Made by a program: the position numbers and the translations under genes
The notes under the pieces: generated by a model
Databases searched by the model: none
The model's input: only the letters and a program-made list of their open reading frames with translations
What the model was told of the DNA's origin: nothing
Assembly (NCBI GenBank): GCA_937927445.1
Contig: CALAOB010000172.1
Coordinates: forward strand, 1-8,404
Length of the DNA stretch: 8,404 nucleotides
Direction: 5' to 3'
Source of the DNA: an uncultured Oribacterium sp.
Lineage (GTDB): Bacteria; Bacillota; Clostridia; Lachnospirales; Lachnospiraceae
Part shown: positions 1 through 5,984 of the stretch, in pieces
Layout: each line of letters starts with the position of its first letter
Position numbering within the stretch: the first letter of the stretch is position 1

Positions 1-1657
1 GGGTACCTGCGTGGAAGAGGGCACCGCTTCCGGCGCATCCGCGGAAAACGAGGCGAAGCCGCCGCTTGCACCGGCGCTGCAGGCGAAGCTCGATCACTTC
101 TGTGCAGAGCTCGCGCGCTACCGTGCCATGGCCCACTACCTGTCGATTCACGAGCTTCTGTACCGGATCTTCGACGAGACCGGCTACGATCACTACGTCT
201 CCGCGATGCCGGCGGGCCGGCGTCGCAAGGCGAACCTCGACGCGATGATCGATATGGCGCTTTCCTTCGAGAAGACCTCATACAAGGGCCTCTTCGACTA
301 CATCCGCTACATCGAGAAGCTGAAGAAGTACGACAGCGACCAGGGCGAGGCGACGGTGTTCTCCGACCAGGATGATCTCGTACGCATCATGTCGATCCAT
401 AAGTCGAAGGGCCTGCAGTTCCCGGTGGTCTTCCTCTCCGGTATGAGCCGGAAGTTCAACACGCGCTCGCTGAACGATGCGGTGCTGGTGGATGCGGAGC
501 TGGGCATCGGCTGTGATTATGTGGATCTGGAAAATAAAGTGAAGATCCCGTCCCTGAAGCGGGCGGCGATTCGGAAAAAGCTGGAGACCGACCAGCTCGG
601 AGAGGAGCTTCGCGTGCTCTATGTCGCGATGACCCGTGCCGAGGAGAAGCTGATCCTGACCGCAACGACAGGCGATATCGAAAAGCTCCTTCAGAAGTAT
701 CCGGATGCGGAGGCACCGCTCTCCGGGACGGAGCTGCAGAGTGCGAGCTGTTACCTCGACTGGATCATGATGGCCGAGGGTGCTGAAAAGCTGCAGTGGG
801 TCGGCGCGATGCGGGATGTCATCGAGCTCTTCGATTATACCCTGCACGATATCCATCTCGCCGCGGAGCAGACGGCGCTGAACCGTCTTCGTCGGGAGGA
901 GAAGCTGCAGCAGGCGGTCAGTTCGGTGGACGCAGCGTCGCCATCGTATGTGGAGGCCATGGAGGACCTTTCCTATCGCTATCCGCACGAAGCCGCAACC
1001 CGGCTCTACCCGAAGCACTCCGTCTCCGAGATCAAGGAAACGGCGATGGAGGCCTTCGAGGAAGACCATGCACGTGCCGGCCGGGAGCATTGGCATCTTA
1101 CAGTGGATCACAGCGAGACCGATCCGTCCGGCAGGACCCAGGAGAAGCCGGTGCACTACCAGGAAAAGGCGGGGGCAGATGTCGGCGATGCCTATCATCA
1201 TGCGCTGGAGAAGTACGATTATCTTGATACGTCAGATTTCATGGCGCAGCTCGAGAAGAAGCTGCCGGAAGCGGAAGTCAAGCTCGTCAATCCGAAGCGT
1301 TTTCAGGCCTTTCTGCAGTCACCGCTCGCAGCGCGCTTCCGGAAGGCGCAGGCGGCGGGTACGCTCTACCGTGAGCAGCATTTCATGAAACAGGTGCCGA
1401 ATGACTACCTCTTCCCGGGCAGTGACAGTCCGGAGCCGGTCATCCTGCAGGGCATCATCGACGCATTCTTCATCGAAGACGGTGAGATCGTCCTCGTGGA
1501 CTATAAGTCGGACCATGTCCGGGAGGCGGAGACGCTGATCGGGCGCTACCGGAAGCAGCTCGAGCTCTACGCAGAGGCCCTCGAGAAGATCACCGGCCTC
1601 CGGGTGAAGGAGAAGCTCATCTACTCCATCATCCTCGAGCAGGCGATTCCGGTATGA
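1..1657 (+). CDS. addA: ATP-dependent helicase/nuclease subunit A (AddA), C-terminal part, 5' end outside window
   Basis: The frame is open from base 2, so the gene starts upstream; the GTG at 11 is an internal valine, not a start. About 551 residues are visible of a protein that is usually about 1,200 long. AddA is the UvrD-type helicase and nuclease subunit of AddAB, which processes double-strand breaks for recombination. Counting residue 1 at base 11, helicase motif V is at 126-140 (IMSIHKSKGLQFPVV) and motif VI at 200-214 (LRVLYVAMTRAEEKL). The C-terminal RecB-family nuclease follows: GDAYHHALE at 392-400 with H396, GIID at 481-484 with D484, VDYKS at 496-500 with D497 and K499, and the QLELY box at 516-520. 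All catalytic positions look intact. The companion addB is presumably upstream, outside the window. Arginine codons are almost all CGN, with no AGA. The gene ends 19 bases before a strong terminator. Family assignment is secure; AddA rather than another RecB-like protein rests on the motif wording. Confidence 0.93.
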   Translation, partial: GTCVEEGTASGASAENEAKPPLAPALQAKLDHFCAELARYRAMAHYLSIHELLYRIFDETGYDHYVSAMPAGRRRKANLDAMIDMALSFEKTSYKGLFDYIRYIEKLKKYDSDQGEATVFSDQDDLVRIMSIHKSKGLQFPVVFLSGMSRKFNTRSLNDAVLVDAELGIGCDYVDLENKVKIPSLKRAAIRKKLETDQLGEELRVLYVAMTRAEEKLILTATTGDIEKLLQKYPDAEAPLSGTELQSASCYLDWIMMAEGAEKLQWVGAMRDVIELFDYTLHDIHLAAEQTALNRLRREEKLQQAVSSVDAASPSYVEAMEDLSYRYPHEAATRLYPKHSVSEIKETAMEAFEEDHARAGREHWHLTVDHSETDPSGRTQEKPVHYQEKAGADVGDAYHHALEKYDYLDTSDFMAQLEKKLPEAEVKLVNPKRFQAFLQSPLAARFRKAQAAGTLYREQHFMKQVPNDYLFPGSDSPEPVILQGIIDAFFIEDGEIVLVDYKSDHVREAETLIGRYRKQLELYAEALEKITGLRVKEKLIYSIILEQAIPV

Positions 1658-1675
1658 TATTTCATAACTATATAA

Positions 1676-1709
1676 AAAGACCAGGCGGGCAGTCGCTCGT
1701 CTGGTCTTT
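1676..1709. terminator. Strong, probably bidirectional intrinsic terminator after addA
   Basis: A 15-pair stem is formed by 1676-1690 (AAAGACCAGGCGGGC) and 1695-1709 (GCTCGTCTGGTCTTT), with two G-U pairs and an AGTC loop. The plus-strand tail is TTTCTCT. On the minus strand the stem is followed by TTTATATAG, so it can also stop transcription coming from the convergent gene that ends at 1830. Confidence 0.9.
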
Positions 1710-1757
1710 CTCTATACATATGTACGGTCTGTTCGGCCAATGCTTACATCAGGCATC

Positions 1758-1787
1758 GACGCAGGAGAGGCCTCAGGCCTCTGCGTC
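1758..1787. repeat. Short GC-rich hairpin between convergent genes
   Basis: GACGCA (1758-1763) pairs with TGCGTC (1782-1787), and GAGGC (1767-1771) with GCCTC (1777-1781), leaving a GGA bulge on the left arm and a five-base loop. Neither side has a T-rich tail, so it is not a classic intrinsic terminator. It lies between the stop of the 1830-2474 gene and the terminator at 1676-1709, inside the 3' untranslated part of the minus-strand transcript. Role unknown. Confidence 0.5.
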
Positions 1788-1829
1788 TGCGGGCCCGGTC
1801 TCTGCGAAACATCAGTCCTGGATATAGCT

Positions 1830-2474
1830 TCAGACTTCCGAATCGGTGTTCTCCGTCTCTGCGAGGATGATCTCCTTCGCATATGGGAGGGTCTCGATCC
1901 AGTGGCAGAAGGTATGCCACTCGTCGAGCTTATGATTTTTCCGCGCGAAGTAGATGTTGATCAGGGTCTCGTAGTTCAGGGAGATGGTGCGCATCTGGTT
2001 ATAGGACTCCGGGATCATCTCGATGAGATTATACCAGTCGGCCTTGTCCTTCCCGTTCTCCATATAGCGGAGGCGGATCTTCTCGATCTCCGCGATGTAC
2101 TTCTTCATGATCTCGAGGGCATCGTCGGTCAGATGATCGTGTGAGAAATCCTCGAGCTCGATCGGCTTACTGTGGATCTTATGCATGGTCGAGGTGGAGT
2201 TTGCGACGGTCGCCACCTTATAGGTATCGTACTCCTTCCACCAGTAAAGCGGCGCTGTAACATCACAGCAGACGAAGATCTGGCGGACATACTTCCGGTG
2301 ATCGGAGCCGGCGAGACGGAGACGCTTCGCGAGCGAGAGATCGTTCGGTCCCAGCACATAGTTTCCGTCCTCATCGTAGTAGCTGTCGGAGCGCGCCCAG
2401 GAGTTCATCGGGTTCCGGGCACCGCGCATCGCGTTCTCCAGATTCATCACGGATGTTCTTTCGATCTTTAACAT
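1830..2474 (-). CDS. Divergent ThyX-like protein, function unknown
   Basis: 214 residues, starting at the ATG read from 2474 with an AAAGAGG ribosome site six bases upstream. The C-terminal half resembles flavin-dependent thymidylate synthase: residues 164-184 (SLNYETLINIYFAR and following) match the ThyX pattern in which an asparagine, a leucine-rich helix and an L/A-R pair precede HAQWE; here N168 and R178 occupy those places but HAQWE is replaced by KLDEW (182-186). Residues 76-98 (PLYWWKEYDTYK, then NSTSTMHK) sit where ThyX has its RHRxxSxNxxSxR flavin and nucleotide motif; only an NxxS (92-95) remains. The length also fits ThyX monomers (about 220). I infer a member of the ThyX superfamily that has lost or altered normal catalysis; I recall similar proteins being listed as hypothetical or thymidylate-synthase-like in clostridia and their phages, but cannot check. 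No signal peptide or membrane segment is seen. It is alone in its transcription unit, so context gives no pathway. The gene is sure, the family moderate. Confidence 0.8.
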   Translation of the reverse strand: MLKIERTSVMNLENAMRGARNPMNSWARSDSYYDEDGNYVLGPNDLSLAKRLRLAGSDHRKYVRQIFVCCDVTAPLYWWKEYDTYKVATVANSTSTMHKIHSKPIELEDFSHDHLTDDALEIMKKYIAEIEKIRLRYMENGKDKADWYNLIEMIPESYNQMRTISLNYETLINIYFARKNHKLDEWHTFCHWIETLPYAKEIILAETENTDSEV

Positions 2475-2530
2475 GTATACCTCTTTCTTATATGCATCGA
2501 TTTTTCGATTACGTCTGGGTCAATGTTTCT

Positions 2531-2559
2531 ATATTAACAGATATCACTGGGAAACGGAA
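2531..2559 (-). promoter_or_regulatory. Candidate promoter for the ThyX-like gene
   Basis: Read on the minus strand there is an extended -10 (TG-T-TAATAT, bases 2539 down to 2531). The hexamer 17 bases further upstream (TTCCGT) is a poor -35. A better -35 (TTGACC, 2518-2523) has no -10 at usable spacing. The expected transcript would have a leader of about 50 bases. Confidence 0.35.
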
Positions 2560-2562
2560 TAA

Positions 2563-2645
2563 CGATCGTCCGGGACCCGGCTTGATTTCGAACGGACTCT
2601 TCGTATGGCTTTCGTTGCCAGCGATCCCGGTCCCCTGACGGATCG
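2563..2645. repeat. Imperfect inverted repeat in the divergent intergenic region
   Basis: The left arm GATCGTCCGGGACCCGG (2564-2580) is nearly the reverse complement of the right arm CCGGTCCCCTGACGGATC (2627-2644), with two single-base bulges and two mismatches; an outer C-G pair (2563, 2645) extends it. The arms are separated by about 46 bases without internal symmetry. There is no poly-T tail. It could be a binding site, a structured RNA, or the relic of a small element. Confidence 0.5.
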
Positions 2646-2676
2646 GCGCATCCATTTTGGCTATATCGTCAAAATA

Positions 2677-2705
2677 TTGTGAATTTTTTGTTAAAAATAT
2701 ACCAA
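2677..2705. promoter_or_regulatory. Candidate redox-type (Rex-like) operator upstream of the alcohol dehydrogenase
   Basis: Two overlapping readings exist. First, TTGTGAA-TTTT-TTGTTAA (2677-2694), a direct repeat of Rex-like half-sites that recurs upstream of nfnA. Second, TTGTTAA-AAAT-ATACCAA (2688-2705), which agrees with the known Rex consensus TTGTTAA-N4-TTAACAA at 12 of 14 defined positions. The site ends 15 bases before the -35 box. Rex is an NADH-sensing repressor known to control alcohol dehydrogenase genes in Firmicutes, so the context fits. The region is AT-rich, so chance similarity remains possible. Confidence 0.4.
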
Positions 2706-2720
2706 ATTACTTAATTGCCA

Positions 2721-2749
2721 TTGCTATCGACTGAGCAGAATGTTATAAT
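2721..2749 (+). promoter_or_regulatory. Sigma-A promoter for the iron alcohol dehydrogenase
   Basis: TTGCTA (2721-2726), a 17-base spacer and a perfect TATAAT (2744-2749) with an upstream TG (2741-2742), giving an extended -10. Transcription should start near 2756, leaving an untranslated leader of about 87 bases. Confidence 0.82.
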
Positions 2750-2828
2750 GTCTGCGAATGTTAAAGAAATAACAAGCCTCGGCAGGCGGGCATTCCGCTC
2801 GTGATGTAACAGAGGTTTGACAAAAAGA

Positions 2829-2835
2829 AAGAAGG
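2829..2835 (+). promoter_or_regulatory. Ribosome binding site deciding the start at 2844
   Basis: AAGAAGG lies eight bases before the ATG at 2844. A TTG at 2817 in the same frame would add nine residues but has AGAGG only one base upstream, too close to serve, and the added residues are lysine-rich and not part of the enzyme family's usual start. Confidence 0.75.
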
Positions 2836-2843
2836 AATATCTT

Positions 2844-4061
2844 ATGGCTAGATTCTGTTTACCAAGAGACATTTATCACGGTAAGGGCGCATTAGCAGAG
2901 CTCAAGAACTTCAAGGGTAAGAAGGCGATGATCTGCGTTGGTGGTGGATCCATGAAGCGTTTCGGTTTCCTCCAGAGAGCAGAGGAGTACCTGAAGGAGG
3001 CTGGATTTGAGGTTCAGCTTTACGAGGGTATCGAGCCGGATCCATCCGTTGAGACCGTTATGAAGGGCGCTGCAGCCATGATCGAGTTCCAGCCTGACTG
3101 GATCATCGCAATGGGTGGTGGATCACCGATCGATGCTGCGAAGGCAATGTGGATCAAGTATGAGTATCCGGATTGCACCTTCGAGGATATGTGTAAGGTA
3201 TTCGGTATTCCAGAGCTTCGCCATAAGGCACACTTCTGTGCGATTTCCTCTACTTCCGGTACCGCAACCGAGGTAACTGCATTCTCAATCATCACTGATT
3301 ATCAGAAGGGCACCAAGTACCCGATCGCTGACTTCGAGATCACACCGGATGTTGCCATCGTTGATCCTGATCTTGCAGAGACCATGCCAAAGAAGCTCGT
3401 CGCTCACACCGGTATGGATGCGATGACACACGCGATCGAGGCGTATGTTTCTACCGCAAACTGCAACTACACGGATCCGCTTGCAATCCATGCAATCGAG
3501 CTCATCCAGAACAACCTTGTAAAGTCCTACAACGAGGATATGGCTGCCCGTGATACCATGCATGATGCACAGTGCCTCGCTGGTATGGCATTCTCGAACG
3601 CACTGCTCGGTATCGTTCACTCCATGGCACACAAGACCGGTGCTGTATTCGCTGATTACGGCGCACACATCATCCACGGTGCTGCAAATGCTATGTACCT
3701 TCCGAAGGTTATCGCTTTCAACGCAAAGGACGAGACTGCGAAGAAGAGATATGGTGTCATCGCTGATTACATGCACCTCGAGGGCGCAAACGATGATGAG
3801 AAGGTTGCAAACCTCATCAAGTATCTCCGCAAGATGAACGACGAGCTGAACATTCCGCACTGCATCAAGAACTATGGCGCAGATTCCTATCCGACAGAGC
3901 AGGGCTTCGTTCCTGAGGATGTATTCCTTGAGAGACTTCCTGGCATCGCAGAGAGAGCAATCGGTGATGCATGTACCGGTTCCAACCCTCGTCAGCCGTC
4001 TCAGGAAGAGATGGAGAAGCTGCTCAAGGCATGCTACTATGACACAGAGGTAGATTTCTAA
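2844..4061 (+). CDS. Iron-containing (group III) alcohol dehydrogenase
   Basis: 405 residues, a usual length for the family. It catalyses reversible NAD(P)H-dependent interconversion of an alcohol and an aldehyde or ketone in the cytoplasm; the substrate cannot be told from sequence. The N-terminal dinucleotide-binding domain carries GGGS at 33-36 and the signature GGGSPIDAAK at 91-100. The C-terminal helical domain supplies the metal ligands: D192 and H196 in GMDAMTHAIEAY, H263 in HSMAHKTGA, and H278 in HGAANA, matching the Asp-His-His-His set of FucO and of the AdhE dehydrogenase domain. H275 is a nearby extra histidine. There is no aldehyde dehydrogenase domain, so this is a stand-alone enzyme rather than bifunctional AdhE. 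It is a single-gene unit with its own promoter and terminator. Arginine is coded by AGA in 6 of 11 cases, unlike addA, suggesting high expression. Possible alternatives are butanol dehydrogenase or lactaldehyde reductase-type activity. Confidence 0.93.
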   Translation: MARFCLPRDIYHGKGALAELKNFKGKKAMICVGGGSMKRFGFLQRAEEYLKEAGFEVQLYEGIEPDPSVETVMKGAAAMIEFQPDWIIAMGGGSPIDAAKAMWIKYEYPDCTFEDMCKVFGIPELRHKAHFCAISSTSGTATEVTAFSIITDYQKGTKYPIADFEITPDVAIVDPDLAETMPKKLVAHTGMDAMTHAIEAYVSTANCNYTDPLAIHAIELIQNNLVKSYNEDMAARDTMHDAQCLAGMAFSNALLGIVHSMAHKTGAVFADYGAHIIHGAANAMYLPKVIAFNAKDETAKKRYGVIADYMHLEGANDDEKVANLIKYLRKMNDELNIPHCIKNYGADSYPTEQGFVPEDVFLERLPGIAERAIGDACTGSNPRQPSQEEMEKLLKACYYDTEVDF

Positions 4062-4111
4062 TCAGACCTGATCTGATCCATACGCAAGCTTAGTCAATGA
4101 CTTTTTCTCTT

Positions 4112-4147
4112 AAAAGGAGCGCCGCCCATCCGGGCGGCGTTCCTTTT
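4112..4147 (+). terminator. Intrinsic terminator of the alcohol dehydrogenase gene
   Basis: A 16-pair stem: AAAAGGAGCGCCGCCC (4112-4127) with GGGCGGCGTTCCTTTT (4132-4147), one G-U pair, loop ATCC. The U tract is largely within the right arm (TCCTTTTT). It could work in both directions because the left arm reads CTCCTTTT on the minus strand. Confidence 0.93.
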
Positions 4148-4161
4148 TGGGTAAAACAATA

Positions 4162-4189
4162 GGAGCCGGGCCTTCTGAGGCCCGGCTCC
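4162..4189 (-). terminator. Intrinsic terminator of mgtE
   Basis: A perfect 12-pair stem, GGAGCCGGGCCT (4162-4173) with AGGCCCGGCTCC (4178-4189), loop TCTG. On the minus strand it is followed by TATTGTTTTA, so it is oriented to end the mgtE transcript, 15 bases beyond the stop codon. Confidence 0.85.
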
Positions 4190-4203
4190 CATTACATTTC
4201 AGA

Positions 4204-5796
4204 TTATTCCAGATATGGCAGAAACGCGCTGGCGAGTCCCAGGAAGATGAAAAATCCGAGGACATCCGTCGCAGTCGTCACGAAGATGCTTGACGCGAGG
4301 GCTGGGTCGGCATGCAGCTTCTCGAGGGTGAGCGGTACGAGGAAGCCGAAGATGCCGGACACCACGAGGTTGCCGATCATCGCGAGGAAGATGATGAGCC
4401 CGAGATAGACATTGCCATAGAGAAGGGCGACCACGATGCCCGTTACGAGTCCGGTGGCGGCACCATCGACGACGCCGAGCAGGATCTCCTTTACGAAGGA
4501 CTTCCAGTTTTCCTTAAAGCTGATCTCGTCATTCGCGAGCTCACGGACCATGACGGACATGGTCTGGGTGCCGGCATTGCCGCCCATACCGGAGACGATG
4601 GTCATCGTTGCGGAGAGGGCGACCACCTTCGCGATGGTCGATTCAAACATCTTGACCGTGAAGGAGGCGAGGAAGGCCGTCAGCAGATTGATGAGCAGCC
4701 ATGGCAGTCGCATACGTACGGATTCCCAGAGGGTCGTATCGAGACCCTCCTCTGCGGAGGTACCTCCTAAGTGCGCGATATCCTCATCGTGCTCCTCGTT
4801 GATGACATCGATGATATCATCGACAGTGATGATGCCGAGGATGGAGCCCTTGCTGGATACGACCGGGATGGCCTGCAGGTCATACTTCGATACGACCTGG
4901 GCGACCTCCTCCTGATCGACCTCCGGCTCGACGGAAACGACCTGATCGTCCATGATCTCGGACAGCTTCGTGTTACGTGGAGAGCTCAGAAGATCCCGGA
5001 GGTCGACGGTGCCGACCAGCTTCTTCAGGCGTTCTTCGTCGGTGACATAGATCGTCTCGATGACCTCGGTCTTCGGACCGATATCACGGATCGTGTCGAG
5101 TGCCTGGGCACAGGTACGGTCCTCACGGAGGGCGATGTACTCGGTGGTCATGATACCGCCGGCACTGTCATCCGGATACTGCAGGAGGGTATGAATAATT
5201 CGGCGGTCACCGGACTTCATGCGGTTCAGCAGTCGCTTCTGATGGGCGATTTCCATCTCGCCCAGGATATCTACGATATCATCCTTCGACATGTCTTCGA
5301 ACATGGCGAGCAGGGTGTCATCATCGAGGTGCTCACTGATACGCTGACGCGTGTCATCGTCCGCCTCCTCCATGATCTCGGTCAGCTGCTCGGTATTCAA
5401 GAACTTCGGGAGCTTCTGCAGGTCCTCATCATCGAGGTCATCGACCTCTTCGACGAAGTCGGCCGGCTGCATCTCCTCGAAGTACTCACTGATCTCTTCC
5501 TTATTACCTTCGTCGATGAGCTCTTCGAGCTCGTCCTCACGTTCCGGCTCGTCGGCCCGGTCCTCATCGAAATCATCGGTATCGGTATGAATCTGGCTTC
5601 GATCATCATCGTCCGATTTCTTATCATCATCCGGGATGGACTCGAAAAGGTCGGTCAGGTTCGGACGCGACTCCTCCGGGATCTCCGGCTCATCGTCTTC
5701 CCGTGAACGGGGATCGACATTCGAAACCGACTTTCCTGCAGCGCTTGTTTCCTGATTCAGCTTGCGTTCTTCATCCTGCTGCTTCAGTTCATCCAT
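4204..5796 (-). CDS. mgtE: Magnesium transporter MgtE with acidic N-terminal extension
   Basis: 530 residues; the ATG at 5796 follows a perfect AGGAGG (5803-5808) by six bases, so the long N terminus is translated. MgtE is a homodimeric Mg2+ channel of the cytoplasmic membrane whose cytosolic domains sense Mg2+ and close the pore. In order: an acidic, disordered-looking stretch (about 1-87; 32 of residues 34-100 are D or E, including DDDKKSDDDD), the superhelical MgtE N domain (about 88-207), CBS 1 (from SAGGIMTTEYIALRED, 211-226, to about 273), CBS 2 (about 277-335, QAIPVVSSKGSILGIITVDD), a connecting helix, and five membrane helices at about 366-385, 388-407, 434-460, 462-488 and 501-526. 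Pore-family motifs are GMGGNAGTQ (403-411) and TTATDVLGF (507-515), where D511 is the conserved Mg2+-binding aspartate. Typical MgtE is about 450 residues, the excess being the N terminus. The 5' leader is only about 55 bases, too short for a Mg2+ M-box riboswitch. Confidence 0.95.
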   Translation of the reverse strand: MDELKQQDEERKLNQETSAAGKSVSNVDPRSREDDEPEIPEESRPNLTDLFESIPDDDKKSDDDDRSQIHTDTDDFDEDRADEPEREDELEELIDEGNKEEISEYFEEMQPADFVEEVDDLDDEDLQKLPKFLNTEQLTEIMEEADDDTRQRISEHLDDDTLLAMFEDMSKDDIVDILGEMEIAHQKRLLNRMKSGDRRIIHTLLQYPDDSAGGIMTTEYIALREDRTCAQALDTIRDIGPKTEVIETIYVTDEERLKKLVGTVDLRDLLSSPRNTKLSEIMDDQVVSVEPEVDQEEVAQVVSKYDLQAIPVVSSKGSILGIITVDDIIDVINEEHDEDIAHLGGTSAEEGLDTTLWESVRMRLPWLLINLLTAFLASFTVKMFESTIAKVVALSATMTIVSGMGGNAGTQTMSVMVRELANDEISFKENWKSFVKEILLGVVDGAATGLVTGIVVALLYGNVYLGLIIFLAMIGNLVVSGIFGFLVPLTLEKLHADPALASSIFVTTATDVLGFFIFLGLASAFLPYLE

Positions 5797-5812
5797 GGCG
5801 CACCTCCTGATC

Positions 5813-5840
5813 TATGCATGAGGGCAGAGGCCCCTGCATA
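5813..5840 (-). other. Possible hairpin in the mgtE leader
   Basis: TATGCA (5813-5818) and TGCATA (5835-5840) can pair, with an inner GGG/CCC helix (5822-5824 with 5831-5833 or 5832-5834) around a CAGAGG loop. It lies four bases upstream of the AGGAGG on the mgtE transcript. It does not mask the ribosome site. Whether it has any regulatory role is unknown. Confidence 0.4.
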
Positions 5841-5858
5841 CCGTTTACTTCTCTTCTC

Positions 5859-5887
5859 ATTTTAAAAATTCGATTTCGATATGGCAA
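5859..5887 (-). promoter_or_regulatory. Sigma-A promoter of mgtE
   Basis: On the minus strand TTGCCA (5887-5882), a 17-base spacer and TAAAAT (5864-5859). Start of transcription is expected near 5852, giving a leader of about 55 bases. Confidence 0.75.
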
Positions 5888-5931
5888 CCTTTTTTTGGAA
5901 GATAAAAAAGATCGTTAAATAAACAGCAATC

Positions 5932-5949
5932 TTGTGAAACTTTTGTTGA
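5932..5949. promoter_or_regulatory. Candidate operator overlapping the nfnA -35 box
   Basis: TTGTGAA-ACTT-TTGTTGA, a direct repeat with four-base spacing that matches the element at 2677-2694 upstream of the alcohol dehydrogenase. Over 22 bases from the first T the two sites agree at 17 positions. Here its end overlaps the -35 box, a location typical of a repressor site. The identity of any regulator is inferred only. Confidence 0.4.
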
Positions 5950-5973
5950 GATTACGAAGATAAATGTTATAAT
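5946..5973 (+). promoter_or_regulatory. Sigma-A promoter of the nfnA-nfnB operon
   Basis: TTGAGA (5946-5951), a 16-base spacer and TATAAT (5968-5973) preceded by TG (5965-5966). The ten bases TGTTATAATG are identical to those at the alcohol dehydrogenase promoter. Start of transcription is expected near 5980. Confidence 0.8.
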
Positions 5974-5984
5974 GAAACTATTGT

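Larger units (their letters stand above)
2475..2843. other. Divergent control region between the ThyX-like gene and the alcohol dehydrogenase gene
   Basis: This 369-base stretch contains no supported gene. From left to right it holds the leader and a weak candidate promoter of the minus-strand gene, a GC-rich imperfect inverted repeat (2563-2645), an AT-rich block with a candidate operator (2677-2705), the plus-strand promoter (2721-2749), and an untranslated leader of roughly 87 bases for the alcohol dehydrogenase. The leader contains a small GCCT-CGGC-AGGC hairpin (2776-2787) of doubtful meaning. Confidence 0.7.

Noticed and set aside
278..1201. Long open frame on the minus strand opposite addA
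   Set aside because: It lies entirely over conserved helicase and nuclease sequence, has no recognisable domain, and is explained by the GC-rich codon bias of addA.
1740..2144. 134-codon plus-strand frame between addA and the ThyX-like gene
   Set aside because: Most of it is antisense to the ThyX-like gene; it follows a terminator and has no ribosome site.
2496..2509. ATCGA-TTTT-TCGAT inverted repeat near the ThyX-like gene start
   Set aside because: Five-base arms are too short to distinguish from chance in this region.
2453..2638. 61-codon plus-strand frame in the divergent intergenic region
   Set aside because: It starts inside the coding region of the opposite gene, lacks a ribosome site and looks compositionally random.
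2844..4061. AdhE (bifunctional aldehyde/alcohol dehydrogenase)
   Set aside because: Only the iron-dependent alcohol dehydrogenase domain is present; there is no room for an aldehyde dehydrogenase domain upstream.
4771..5706. 311-codon open frame on the plus strand opposite mgtE
   Set aside because: The Asp/Glu-rich mgtE codons read as Ile/Val/Leu-rich codons on the other strand; the product has no domain and no ribosome site, and mgtE is secure.
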